A stretch of 61,802 nucleotides of DNA, taken from JBFLXB01 sp964570625. GTDB lineage: Bacteria; Nitrospirota; Nitrospiria; 2-01-FULL-66-17. The stretch lies in the NCBI GenBank assembly GCA_964570625.1, contig CAZMYW010000020.1, positions 1 to 61,802 on the forward strand, read 5' to 3'. A program made the translations under genes and the position numbers. The notes below the pieces were generated by a model. The model was not told the origin of the DNA. It was given only the letters and a program-made list of their open reading frames with translations, and did not search any database. This document shows positions 1 through 8,678 of the stretch, in pieces (the stretch's first letter is position 1; each line of letters opens with the position of its first letter).

Positions 1-97
<97 letters not shown>

Positions 98-141
98 GTA
101 CAGGCCTCCTCAAATCCGAAGGGCAACAGCTACCGCGGGTA

Positions 142-214
<73 letters not shown>

Positions 215-282
215 ATCTCCGATCCGGCTGAGCCACCGTGACTCACTGAAATGATTTCGACCGCCTACGCCGTTCGGGGTGG

Positions 283-355
283 AGCGGGAAACGGGATTTG
301 AACCCGCGACCCCCAGCTTGGAAGGCTGGCGCTCTACCAGCTGAGCTATTCCCGC
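283..355 (-). tRNA. tRNA-Gly (anticodon TCC)
   Basis: The acceptor stem GCGGGAA pairs with TTCCCGC. The anticodon stem CCAGC/GCTGG closes loop CTTCCAA, giving anticodon TCC for glycine GGA. CCA is not encoded. It is the third tRNA of the tRNA-tuf operon. Confidence 0.96.
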
Positions 356-429
356 GTCACATGTCCGGACCTCGGCACAGCCTCCGACGTTGAGAGTCGT
401 GACTGCGTGACACCGTCCGCTCTGCGGGG

Positions 430-512
430 TGGGGAGGGGAGGGTTCGAACCTCCGAAGGCCGAAGCCGACAGATTTACAGTCTGTTCCCTTTGTCCACTC
501 GGGAACCTCCCC
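430..512 (-). tRNA. tRNA-Tyr (anticodon GTA)
   Basis: This is an 83-nt class II tRNA with a long variable arm. The acceptor stem GGGGAGG pairs with CCTCCCC, and the anticodon loop CTGTAAA holds GTA for tyrosine. The T arm GGAGG-TTCGAAC-CCTCC is intact. It is the second tRNA of the operon. Confidence 0.96.
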
Positions 513-597
513 TCAGCGCGTGCGTCGCGCCGCGCTGGCCCTGCACCCCAGGGCCGAGCAGTGAGACGCCTCTGCCCTTCTTCCGCAGTCACCATCA

Positions 598-673
598 TGG
601 AGCTGGCGAAGGGAATCGAACCCCCGACCTGCTGATTACAAGTCAGCTGCTCTACCAACTGAGCTACGCCAGC
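598..673 (-). tRNA. tRNA-Thr (anticodon TGT), CCA encoded
   Basis: The acceptor stem GCTGGCG pairs with CGCCAGC. The anticodon loop CTTGTAA gives TGT, reading threonine ACA. Unlike the other three tRNAs of the operon it has an encoded CCA at 598-600. It is the first gene after the promoter at 795-823. Confidence 0.96.
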
Positions 674-794
674 GTCTTCGAGGTTCGGGAGTGACATTTA
701 CAAACACACAGTCCTCTGCTATCAATACATCCGTCGTTCGGGTAACGCCTGTTTCATCACCGGAGGGTCGATATCCAAGAAGATTAAACACGTC

Positions 795-823
795 ATTATA
801 GGAATCCACTTTTGCCTTGTCAA
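795..823 (-). promoter_or_regulatory. Consensus sigma-70 promoter of the tRNA-tuf operon
   Basis: On the minus strand TTGACA (818-823) is followed by a 17-base spacer and TATAAT (795-800). Both hexamers match the housekeeping consensus exactly. The expected start site is near 788, about 115 bases before the first tRNA. This fits strong constitutive expression of tRNAs and EF-Tu. Confidence 0.88.
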
Positions 824-880
824 GGGATTCGCACCGGGCGACGGATCCCCGGAGCCTCACGCAGGGAGGATGACCAACCT

Positions 881-1663
881 ATGACCGATTCCATCGCACA
901 AACGACCCGGTTCCGCATCCACGAACTGTTCGCCGCCGTCACCGTGGCCGCCACAGTGGTCTTCGGTCTGTCGTCGCAACCCGCACACGCCGCAAAATAC
1001 GACGTGACCATCCCGAACACCCTCAGCCAATCTGAGTTTCACGACCTCAGCGAACAGATCGGCATTGCCCTAGCCTATCGCCCAGTGGCTCCGGCCGCGC
1101 CGTTGGGCCTCCTCGGATTCGACATCGGCTTGGAGTTCATGGCCGTGGATATCGACGAAAGCGAGGCGTTCTGGACGGAGGTTAACGCAGACCTCCCCAG
1201 CTACCTCACCTTCCCCAAACTTCACGCCCAAAAAGGGCTACCGTTCGGATTCGACGTGGGTCTGGTCTACACACAGGTTCCGTCCAGCAATATCGTGATG
1301 TACGGTGGCGAGTTGAAGTGGGCCATTCTCAAAGGCACGGTCGCCACGCCGGCGCTCGCGCTCCGCGGGAGCTACACCACGCTTTCCGGTGTCGACAATC
1401 TGGATGTCTCAACGTACGGCGCTGACCTCTCGGTCAGCAAGGGGTTCGGCCCGTTCACTCCCTATGCCGGCATCGGTCAAATTGCGATCAACACCAGCAG
1501 CAGCGCGTTGTCGTCCGCCGGTCCTGTTCTCCAGGACGAGTCAATTTCTGCGACCCACGGGTTCATCGGCGCAAAAATCAGTTTGCTCATGTTGAGCTTC
1601 GTGGCAGAAGCGGATTTTGCCGCGATTCAGGCGTACAGTTTCCGGATCAATCTGAGCTTCTAG
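881..1663 (+). CDS. Predicted outer-membrane beta-barrel protein of unknown function
   Basis: I do not recognise the family. The 260-residue product starts with a positively charged segment and a hydrophobic stretch ending in QPAHAA, a signal peptide cut near residue 38. The rest alternates short amphipathic strands and glycines and ends in INLSF with a terminal Phe, which is typical of outer-membrane barrels. The ATG at 881 has a good ribosome-binding site (GGGAGGA at 864-870). The gene stands alone, divergent from the tRNA operon and convergent with the aminotransferase. The small size and few charged turns suggest an 8-12-stranded barrel. The function is not inferable. Confidence 0.75.
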   Translation: MTDSIAQTTRFRIHELFAAVTVAATVVFGLSSQPAHAAKYDVTIPNTLSQSEFHDLSEQIGIALAYRPVAPAAPLGLLGFDIGLEFMAVDIDESEAFWTEVNADLPSYLTFPKLHAQKGLPFGFDVGLVYTQVPSSNIVMYGGELKWAILKGTVATPALALRGSYTTLSGVDNLDVSTYGADLSVSKGFGPFTPYAGIGQIAINTSSSALSSAGPVLQDESISATHGFIGAKISLLMLSFVAEADFAAIQAYSFRINLSF

Positions 1664-1665
1664 CT

Positions 1666-1704
1666 GAAACCGCCACCGGGCGCGGCGCACCCGGTGGCGG
1701 TTTC
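1666..1704. terminator. Hairpin between two convergent genes
   Basis: A perfect 15-bp inverted repeat, GAAACCGCCACCGGG and its complement, flanks a 9-base loop. It starts just after the stop of the outer-membrane gene and ends 24 bases before the end of the convergent aminotransferase gene. The run of bases after the stem is A-rich on the plus strand, so the U-tract is weak. It probably acts as a bidirectional terminator. Confidence 0.65.
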
Positions 1705-1727
1705 AAAAACCTTCCTCTTCGAACGAT

Positions 1728-2837
1728 CTACGACCGGTAAAACTGCGCGATCGAGTCGACGACGAACGCTTGCTGCGTCTCGGTCAGTTCGGGGAAGATG
1801 GGCAGCGCGAGCGTTTCTGCCGCGGCTCGCTCGCTTTCCGGGAAGTCCCCCGGAGCATACCCAAGGTGGCGGTAACACGGCTGCAGGTGCAGCGGAATAG
1901 GGTAGTAGATCTCCGTCCCAACCTCCCGGGTCGCTAAGAACGCCTTGAGGTCGTCCCGCCGCTTCGAACGGATGACGAACTGATTGAACACGTGGCCCTC
2001 GGTCGCGTCGGGCACCGCCAAGAGATCGACGAGCCCCGCGTCGGAGAAGAGCGCGCGGTATCGGCGCGCATTGCGCCGACGCGCTTCGGTCCATGCGTCC
2101 AAGTGCCCAAGCTTCACGCGCAACACCGCGGCCTGGAGCGCATCGAGTCGGCCGTTGATGCCGATTTCGACGTGTTCGTAGCGGCGCTCGCTCCCGTGAA
2201 CCCGCAAGCGGCGGATCGTGGACGCGCGCTGGTCGTCGTTGGTCGTGACCAGACCGCCGTCGCCGAACCCGCCCAGGTTTTTGGACGGAAAGAAACTGAA
2301 CGCGCTGAACGCGCCGACTCCCCCGACCCGCTTGCCGTGCACCGACGCTCCGATCGCTTGCGCCGCGTCCTCGATGACTACAAGATCCTCTTCCCTAGCC
2401 AGTTCCATGATGGGATCAAGGTCCATCGGCCGGCCGAAGAGATGCACGGGGATCACGGCGCGGGCCTTCGGTGTCAACACATCGCCGAGCTTCGAGACAT
2501 CCAGGCAATACGTGGACGGATCGATATCCACGAAGACCGGTTTCGCGCCCAACCGTGACACCGATCCCGCCGTCGCGAAAAACGTGTAGGGGGTGGTGAT
2601 CACTTCGTCACCGGCCTTGACGCCGGCCGCCATCAAGCTGAGCAGCAGCGCGTCGGTCCCCGAGGACACGCCGATCGCGTGCTCGACTCCCAGGTACTTG
2701 GCGATCTCGCGCTCGAACGTTTCCACCTGGGGTCCGAGAACGAAGCCCTGCTCTTCGCAGACCTGCTGGATGATCTGCAAGACGTCGGGTTTCAGCTTCT
2801 GATACTGGAGTTTGAGGTCTAGGAGGGGGACTCGCAT
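1728..2837 (-). CDS. DegT/DnrJ/EryC1/StrS-family sugar aminotransferase
   Basis: This is a PLP-dependent enzyme of the nucleotide-sugar aminotransferase family, 369 residues, which is full length for the family. The PLP-lysine sits in FFPSKNLGG (Lys186). The aspartate contacting the pyridine nitrogen is in VIEDAAQ (Asp157). Such enzymes transaminate keto-sugars to amino-sugars for LPS, capsule or glycoprotein glycans in the cytoplasm. The ATG at 2837 was chosen because MRVPLLDLK is the usual N-terminus; an in-frame start at 2855 would add six residues. The gene is the last of the long minus-strand surface island, which supports a role in surface glycan synthesis. The exact sugar substrate is unknown. 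Confidence 0.9.
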   Translation of the reverse strand: MRVPLLDLKLQYQKLKPDVLQIIQQVCEEQGFVLGPQVETFEREIAKYLGVEHAIGVSSGTDALLLSLMAAGVKAGDEVITTPYTFFATAGSVSRLGAKPVFVDIDPSTYCLDVSKLGDVLTPKARAVIPVHLFGRPMDLDPIMELAREEDLVVIEDAAQAIGASVHGKRVGGVGAFSAFSFFPSKNLGGFGDGGLVTTNDDQRASTIRRLRVHGSERRYEHVEIGINGRLDALQAAVLRVKLGHLDAWTEARRRNARRYRALFSDAGLVDLLAVPDATEGHVFNQFVIRSKRRDDLKAFLATREVGTEIYYPIPLHLQPCYRHLGYAPGDFPESERAAAETLALPIFPELTETQQAFVVDSIAQFYRS

Positions 2838-2994
2838 CGCCGCGGATTGTAGCAAGCGATCCCAGGGGTGTCAAACGTGTGCTACCCGCCCGAAGGGTGG
2901 TGTGTCGATGACCGTTCACCGCACATGACGTGTGGCGAAGCAACCTGGACGACACCGAACTAGTTGGTGTTGGTATAGAGGATGAGCCGTGTGA

Positions 2995-3528
2995 CTAGAG
3001 CGTCTGAGTAAACCCACCCAAGAAGCAATCGTCTTGATTGACCACCGTCGGCGGTGCAGAGAAACTGGCCCCCAGCGGAGCGCCGACCAGGTCGAACACA
3101 TACCGGATCACTCCGATGTCGGAATCAATACAGTAGACACGGTCTCCGCGGCGATGCTTGGTCACGGCCGTGAAGGAGATCGTATCACCGATCGCTTCCA
3201 GCGCGCTCCCCGAACTGATCAAATCAACCGTGCCGCTGCCGTCAAAGTCCACGCGATCGACGCAAATAGGATCGCCGGAACAGCCGGTGCCAGCGGTGGA
3301 ATAGTACTGCTCGTGCTCTGTGTAGAGAGCGGTTTCAACGGTCCGAACTTCACGAATGTCACTCAGCGCCGTGGCGTTAAATGCCTTGACGCGGTATGCC
3401 GCCAGTTGCGGGATCCCGATGGCCGCGAGAATGCCCACGATGGCGATCACGATGAGTAGTTCGACCAGGGTAAAGCCGTTGGCTGACCCGGCCCCAAGGG
3501 AATCCCGGAGGGAACGGTTACTCGGCAC
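2995..3528 (-). CDS. Long-form type IV pilin (fused PilA-N/PilA-C-like)
   Basis: The product is 177 residues from GTG 3528. It has an 18-residue leader ending in Gly, then the class III cleavage and helix motif FTLVELLIVIAIVGILAAIG with Glu5. It resembles a normal full-length major pilin. Its C-terminal part (HRRGDRVYCIDSDIG, near residues 125-139) resembles the separate PilA-C-like protein at 15279-15662 (HRAGDRAYGVDPDYTG). Its N-terminal part resembles PilA-N at 15724-15954, so it looks like the fused version of that split pair. Position 24 is Leu instead of Phe. It lies directly downstream of PilH/PilG/PilI-like genes. A TTG at 3570 is an alternative start and would overlap the ATPase gene by 53 bases. 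Neither start has a strong ribosome-binding site. Confidence 0.85.
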   Translation of the reverse strand: MPSNRSLRDSLGAGSANGFTLVELLIVIAIVGILAAIGIPQLAAYRVKAFNATALSDIREVRTVETALYTEHEQYYSTAGTGCSGDPICVDRVDFDGSGTVDLISSGSALEAIGDTISFTAVTKHRRGDRVYCIDSDIGVIRYVFDLVGAPLGASFSAPPTVVNQDDCFLGGFTQTL

Positions 3529-4453
3529 GGTGCTGGCTCTTGGCGGTCTCGCGCAGAAAGATCTCTTCAAGGGATTCTCTTTTCGGGATTATCGACTGCA
3601 ACCCGACGTTCTCTTTTTTCAATAGCTCAAGCACAACGTAGAGTGTGTCGTGATTCACGCAGATGTCAACCGTCCGTGTACTCCTGACAACCGGGGTGCC
3701 CGCGCTGAGGAGTTGTGTTTCCAAGGGTTTGGGAAGATCCACCACCGTCACAATCCACGCGTTCGGTTCGCGCTGTTCCCTATTCACCAACGAGCCGACG
3801 TACCGGAGGGCTCCGCCTGCGATGATCCCCACCCGATCGCAGAGGTGCTCGACGTCAGGGAGAATGTGGGTGCTGAAGAACACGGTCCTGCCTTCGTCAT
3901 GCAAGCGCCGAATCACGTCGGCCACCAGATGCCGACCCAAGGGGTCCAACCCCGACATGGGTTCGTCGAGAATGACGACTCTTGGATTTCCGACAAGTGC
4001 GAGCGCTAACCCCGCGCGCTGCAACATGCCTTTGGAGTAGGTTCTGAGCTCGCGCGTGCGCGCGTGCGTCAGGTCTACCAGCGTGAGCAACCGATCGATC
4101 TCCCCGCTCACCGCAGCCGTTCCGACGCCCGAAACCCGCGCGCCAAACCGCAACAGTTCCTCGGCGGTCAAGTGGTCATACAGGTACGGATTTTCTGGCA
4201 GGTACCCGACTTGGGCGCGCACGCGAGGGTCCGAGACATCTTGACCGAAAATCGTCACACGACCGGATGTCGGAAATATGAGGTTGACAAACAGTTTGAT
4301 TGCGGTGCTCTTTCCGGCTCCGTTGTGGCCGAGAAAACCGAACACCTCGCCTTCCCCGATCTCCAACGTCAGGTCGGTCAGTGCCGCTATCGGTTTCCGG
4401 CGCAGGGGATCGGTGAAGACCTTGGTCAGATTCTCGGTTGCAATCGCCTTCAT
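3518..4453 (-). CDS. ABC transporter ATPase, PilH-like
   Basis: The 311-residue ATP-binding subunit has Walker A GHNGAGKST (42-50), signature YSKGM (139-143) and Walker B VVILDEP (159-165). About 90 C-terminal residues follow the ATPase core. It starts with an ATGA overlap on the preceding TPR gene, so the two are translationally coupled. It is followed immediately by a pilin. The gene set permease, TPR membrane protein, ATPase and pilin matches the pilI-pilG-pilH set of Myxococcus xanthus, which is needed for type IV pilus assembly. The ATPase identity is certain. The PilH role is inferred from the neighbours. Confidence 0.88.
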   Translation of the reverse strand: MKAIATENLTKVFTDPLRRKPIAALTDLTLEIGEGEVFGFLGHNGAGKSTAIKLFVNLIFPTSGRVTIFGQDVSDPRVRAQVGYLPENPYLYDHLTAEELLRFGARVSGVGTAAVSGEIDRLLTLVDLTHARTRELRTYSKGMLQRAGLALALVGNPRVVILDEPMSGLDPLGRHLVADVIRRLHDEGRTVFFSTHILPDVEHLCDRVGIIAGGALRYVGSLVNREQREPNAWIVTVVDLPKPLETQLLSAGTPVVRSTRTVDICVNHDTLYVVLELLKKENVGLQSIIPKRESLEEIFLRETAKSQHRAE

Positions 4454-5328
4454 CGGCTGTTCGCGTGGCCTGGTTGTTTGGTCACGGGCCGCGCGACCAG
4501 TCGGCTCGTGGTCTGCACCCTCCCGTGTTCATCGAGAAAGAACCGGCCGCCGTAGGGATCCGGCGGGAGTCCCTTCAAAACGCGCCCCTCGACGAGCTGC
4601 TCCACGCGCTCAGGCGCCTTGCCGTATCGCTCCTGGTAGACGGCGATTCCTCGCTCGATCAGTGCAATCGCCTTCAGCGCGTCGGCCCGTTGGCTAAGCC
4701 GTTGTTTCAAGCGCGGATCGGAGATCGAACCGCCAAGCTCGTCCAAAAAAATAATCGCGGCTTCCGTCCGGCCGGCCCGGGTCGACAGGCGGGCGGCCAG
4801 TAGGCCGACGAATTTGTGGCTGTCCGGCAGCCGGGACGCAATCATCAGGTATTCGGCACCTTTCTCGTCGTCATGAAGAAAGTAGAAGTGATTGAATCCC
4901 AAATAGAACGGAATCACCCAATCGGACCGGCGGTGGCTGAGCGCTTTTTCGAGCAACCGGTTGGCGTCTTCTACCCGCCCGGCATCCCAGGTCAGCACCA
5001 TCTCGCCGAAGTGATAGGGATCGAGAAACACCGGGTCAAGAACAGTCGCGGCTTCGAGCGTCTCGGTCAAACGGTCCCACTCCTGCGGCGCAAGGCGCAT
5101 CCGTTTGTACGTCCGCTCGCCAAAAAAGGTCGTTGCCTTGAGAAGCATCAGATCAGCGGCCAAGCCGTCGAACTGAACGGCCGTGATGCGAAGAATCGGG
5201 CCCGGCAGGACGTAGTCGATGGTCCGCGACGGTTCGGAGGCTCGGAAGCCGCCAACGTGCCTGAGCCCGACCACGTGCAAGACCATCAACAGCGCAACCG
5301 TGACCACAGCCATCACCGTGCGGACCAT
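4450..5328 (-). CDS. Membrane-anchored TPR-like protein, PilG-like
   Basis: The 292-residue protein has one N-terminal membrane segment (about residues 5-22), so the bulk lies outside the cytoplasm. A helical, TPR-like body follows (phrases such as ATVLDPVFLDPYHFGEM and LEKALSHRRSDWVIPFYLG). The start at 5328 overlaps the permease stop as TGATG, and the end overlaps the ATPase start as ATGA. No enzyme motif is visible. By position it corresponds to PilG, the accessory protein of the Myxococcus PilGHI ABC system. The gene could be read from further upstream, but that would overlap the permease gene. Confidence 0.7.
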   Translation of the reverse strand: MVRTVMAVVTVALLMVLHVVGLRHVGGFRASEPSRTIDYVLPGPILRITAVQFDGLAADLMLLKATTFFGERTYKRMRLAPQEWDRLTETLEAATVLDPVFLDPYHFGEMVLTWDAGRVEDANRLLEKALSHRRSDWVIPFYLGFNHFYFLHDDEKGAEYLMIASRLPDSHKFVGLLAARLSTRAGRTEAAIIFLDELGGSISDPRLKQRLSQRADALKAIALIERGIAVYQERYGKAPERVEQLVEGRVLKGLPPDPYGGRFFLDEHGRVQTTSRLVARPVTKQPGHANSR

Positions 5329-6137
5329 CAGGTGAATTCCTTTTTGCTGAACAGCCACGAAGCGATGAGCAGGGCCAACGACGTGTACACCACGCCGTAC
5401 AACGCGATCCACCCGAGATGCGCGGCATCAAGCGGCAGGCCATGGGCGGCCTGAGATTTGAGGTCGAACGCAGTGAGATTTGGGAACACGTAGTACGCCA
5501 TCTCGACCAGCCACACGATGGTGGAACTGACTACCGCGCCTTCGGCTCCGGTTTGGAGAAACATCCGCATCTCCCCCACCGTCTCGCCGATGAAATACAC
5601 TGCCACCGTCAGACCAAGCGTCACGAACGAATTCGACGTCACCGCCGCGAAGAGACAGGCGATCGACGCCAACAGCATCAACATCAACGTTGAAGCGGCC
5701 AGAGCGACCAGGACCTTGGGCCAATGCACCACGCCGTAGATGTCCGGAGTCACCACATCGGCGAGCGCGAGCGATCCCAGGGCCATCACGCCCAAGACCG
5801 TCATCCCGGTGGCGATCAGGGCCGCCAGTCCCAGAAACTTCCCGACGAGATACTGGGGTCGGGACACTGCCTTGGCCAACACGACGTGAATCGTACGTTT
5901 GTCCAGGTCCTTGGCGATGAGATTCGTCCCGAGGAACAGCGTGAGCAGCAACCCACCAAACGCCGCACCGGCCAAGCTGACATCGACCGCAACCTTTACC
6001 ACGTCTCGCATGAACATATAACTGAACGTGTGGGTACAGAGGAACAGCAGCAATGCTAGGAAGAACACGCCGTAAATCGCTTTCGTCCTCACGCCCTCTT
6101 TCCACGTAATCGAGGCGATTCCCCATATGGCGTTCAT
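5328..6137 (-). CDS. ABC-2-type transporter permease, PilI-like
   Basis: The 269-residue polytopic membrane protein shows about six hydrophobic segments. It has the ABC-2 hallmark in the first cytoplasmic region: LFLGTNLIAKDLDKRTIHVV, then AKAVSRPQYLVGKFLG. It pairs with the ATPase at 3518-4453 and is coupled to the TPR gene by a TGATG junction. Its own ATG overlaps the stop of the GT9 gene (ATGA). In the PilGHI comparison it is the PilI membrane component. The substrate is unknown. A general ABC-2 exporter is the alternative reading. Confidence 0.85.
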   Translation of the reverse strand: MNAIWGIASITWKEGVRTKAIYGVFFLALLLFLCTHTFSYMFMRDVVKVAVDVSLAGAAFGGLLLTLFLGTNLIAKDLDKRTIHVVLAKAVSRPQYLVGKFLGLAALIATGMTVLGVMALGSLALADVVTPDIYGVVHWPKVLVALAASTLMLMLLASIACLFAAVTSNSFVTLGLTVAVYFIGETVGEMRMFLQTGAEGAVVSSTIVWLVEMAYYVFPNLTAFDLKSQAAHGLPLDAAHLGWIALYGVVYTSLALLIASWLFSKKEFT

Positions 6138-7180
6138 CGGTTCACCACGGATGGTGCAGGCGAGGCCCTCCCGCAGCGGGGTTCCTGTCGGCCGCGCAAT
6201 CGGCCCTGTCGAATGAGGTCCAGTGTCGCGGCCCGCACTTCATCCACGGATATGCGCCGCAGACATTCGACGCCGATCGGGCACGGAGGAGTATGGCCGA
6301 AGGTGGTACAGGGACTACACGGAAGCCGCGCATCAAGCACCCGATGCGTACCGCCGCGGGGCGCCCATTTCTCACGAATGCCTGCTCCGAACAACGCCAC
6401 GGTCGGCGTGCCGACTGCTACGGACAAGTGCATCAGTCCGGAATCAGCAGTGACCATCACGTCAGCCTGTGACAACACCTCGGCAACCGCTATGAGCGAG
6501 TGAGTTCCCACCAGATTCTGGACCTGGGGACCTCCGACCGAGCTGATCACTCGGCCCTGTTCGATCTCACTCGGTCCACCGACTACGGCAACCCCACAGC
6601 CGTCTTGAACCAGCCGCGCGGCCAGTTCGCCGAACCGCTGCTCCCCCCACCGTCGCTCGGGCACACTCGCGCCAGGGAACAGCACCACCGTGCTCCGCGA
6701 CCGTCGATCGCCAATATCCCGGAGTGGCGCCGAAATACTCAGCACATCATGATCGGAAGACGCAGGAATGTCAGTCACCACTCCAATCAAGTCCAGAAAA
6801 CTCTTTACTTCGTACCTGGTCTGAGCGTACGACACACGATGTGTCAGTAGCCGCGCGCGCTCATTCGTCGCGAAGCCCACTCGAATCTTGGCTCGCGTCA
6901 GAAACGCCATCACGGCGGGCAATCGCTGCCACTGCTCGGTATCAACGACCACATCGTACGGCGTGGTCAGAATTTGGAACAAGTCCCGAATTCGTTCGTA
7001 ACGATAGGTCGCTGTGACCGCGTCACACAGAGAAAAAACCGAGACGTTGCGGGCCTCGGCGAGCACATCGATCCTCACTGGGTCGGCCGCGATCTTGAGC
7101 GCTCGGAGGGCCGGCAATAGGAGGACGGCATCCCCGAGGCCGCCCGGTCGAATTATCAATACCGAACACCCTGGGCCCAT
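6134..7180 (-). CDS. Glycosyltransferase family 9 (ADP-heptosyltransferase-like)
   Basis: The 348-residue product starts SVLIIRPGGLGDAVLLLPAL, the N-terminal motif of heptosyltransferases. It has the C-domain signature TADSGLMHLSVAVGTPTVAL and a PGASVPERRWG donor-site segment. These GT-B fold enzymes add heptose or related sugars to LPS core at the inner face of the cytoplasmic membrane. The start at 7180 fits the conserved N-terminus; 18 upstream codons are open but poorly conserved in character. Its stop overlaps the permease start by 4 bp, so it is co-translated with the PilGHI-like module. That could mean glycosylation of the exported structure, or simply operon packing. Confidence 0.88.
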   Translation of the reverse strand: MGPGCSVLIIRPGGLGDAVLLLPALRALKIAADPVRIDVLAEARNVSVFSLCDAVTATYRYERIRDLFQILTTPYDVVVDTEQWQRLPAVMAFLTRAKIRVGFATNERARLLTHRVSYAQTRYEVKSFLDLIGVVTDIPASSDHDVLSISAPLRDIGDRRSRSTVVLFPGASVPERRWGEQRFGELAARLVQDGCGVAVVGGPSEIEQGRVISSVGGPQVQNLVGTHSLIAVAEVLSQADVMVTADSGLMHLSVAVGTPTVALFGAGIREKWAPRGGTHRVLDARLPCSPCTTFGHTPPCPIGVECLRRISVDEVRAATLDLIRQGRLRGRQEPRCGRASPAPSVVNR

Positions 7181-7330
7181 CCTGGCCGGAGAAACTGGAG
7201 GCGTCGAAGGCCACCGGGTCAATACCCACACCAAGAACCGGCCAATGACGGAATCGAGCGTCTTGAGTAGTCGGATGCGGATAGGACCTCGCGTTCACTT
7301 CCTACGTCGGGCCGATCATCGAAACAATGA

Positions 7331-8644
7331 TCAGCGCGCCTTAAACGCTCCTCCCGCGATGAAGCCATCCCGAATCGAATCAGCGATGCCCTGAAACACC
7401 CATCGCGCGTATCGACCAACTTGGTAAACGCCGTGTTTCTCCAGCAACTTCATCGACTCGGCCTTCCAGCGTGAGGCCGGACGGGACCACGTGTATGCCA
7501 CCTGGATCCACGTGGGATCGAGGACTTCGACATCCCCGATCCAGCCCCATTCGCGTAGTTCAGCCACAATCGTTTCGCAGACATTTGACAGATCCTGCTG
7601 GTTGGGTTTCGTCCCGCTCCGATACGCGCGTTCAACGTAGATGCTGACCCGCCGACCTTCACTATCCCCGAGATTCGGGAGAAACGACGTGTCGACGTTG
7701 CTGTAGAATCCCACGCGGTGAAACCCTGCTCGACTCTTGGGGACGTATACCCAATGGTCCTCCGGACACCGGGGCCCCTTGATTGCGCCGATATTCACGA
7801 CGAGCACCGAGGTGTACGGATCCGGATCAACACCACACGCCAGGCCGGCCATTTCCATCACGTGCGCCAGTGGTAACGTCGAAATTAGATGGTCGTACCG
7901 CACCCCGTCTCCGTCAGCGAACACGACTTCCCGCTTCTGGACGTCGAGTCGAACGACTCGCTTGCCATACTGAATCGCGCAGTGTGAAGCCAGACGACGA
8001 GCTAAGCCGTCTAAGCCGTGCTCAGGGTACACAAACGTTACGTTGTATCCCACAGCGGGGGCGTCTCCAAATGCTCCCGTAACCGCTGCGGACAGCATCG
8101 CTGGCGATTTATATGCGTCCTGCGGGGCGATATCCCTCCACAGACCGGCCGTGTACAGCTGGTGAAACGGGTCAAAAAACAACTCACACAACGAATCCCC
8201 AAACGCGGTCCTGAGCCACTCGGCCATCGTCCCCGTCGCGCCAGACGTGCTCGAGGCCGCGATCATCTCGCTTAATGCTTTGGCGGCCGCAGCCTCGCCC
8301 AGGAATCTCAGGTGATTCTGAAGCGGATAGGGCACTGAAAGCTTTGCGTCAGGAAAATACACCGAGGACTTTCTCGCATACGTCTTGACGGGCGCCATTG
8401 ACCGAAGGGCCTGAAGGACCACAGGGTCTCCACCGAAGATCCAATGTCCGCCTCCGATTTCGAACCGGTATGCCTCGCGGTCTGCCGGGGGAGAGTAGAG
8501 TCGCTCGGTGCTTTTCGGATGCATGTAATATGACGAACAAATACCTCCAGGAACATCCGCCGCCTCGTAGACCGGCAAACCGGAGGCCGCCCCCGCAGAC
8601 AATCCTGTGATACCACCGCCCAGTACGACGGTTCGAGCGCTCAT
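7331..8644 (-). CDS. FAD-dependent oxidoreductase (amine-oxidase / UDP-galactopyranose mutase-like)
   Basis: The 437-residue flavoprotein has an N-terminal Rossmann motif VVLGGGITGLSAG and a flavin-site segment FEIGGGHWIFGGD that recalls the GGH region of UDP-galactopyranose mutases. It also has the motif VPYPLQNHLRFL. The ATG at 8644 has a strong ribosome-binding site (GAGGAGG on the minus strand), which rules out an upstream in-frame extension. It sits between two lipid- or sugar-acting glycosyltransferase genes. A role as sugar mutase or oxidoreductase making a furanose donor is plausible but unproven. A protoporphyrinogen-oxidase-like or carotenoid-type enzyme is the alternative. Confidence 0.75.
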   Translation of the reverse strand: MSARTVVLGGGITGLSAGAASGLPVYEAADVPGGICSSYYMHPKSTERLYSPPADREAYRFEIGGGHWIFGGDPVVLQALRSMAPVKTYARKSSVYFPDAKLSVPYPLQNHLRFLGEAAAAKALSEMIAASSTSGATGTMAEWLRTAFGDSLCELFFDPFHQLYTAGLWRDIAPQDAYKSPAMLSAAVTGAFGDAPAVGYNVTFVYPEHGLDGLARRLASHCAIQYGKRVVRLDVQKREVVFADGDGVRYDHLISTLPLAHVMEMAGLACGVDPDPYTSVLVVNIGAIKGPRCPEDHWVYVPKSRAGFHRVGFYSNVDTSFLPNLGDSEGRRVSIYVERAYRSGTKPNQQDLSNVCETIVAELREWGWIGDVEVLDPTWIQVAYTWSRPASRWKAESMKLLEKHGVYQVGRYARWVFQGIADSIRDGFIAGGAFKAR

Positions 8645-8678
8645 ACGCCTCCTCTTCTTCTGAGAATTCGTACCCGCG

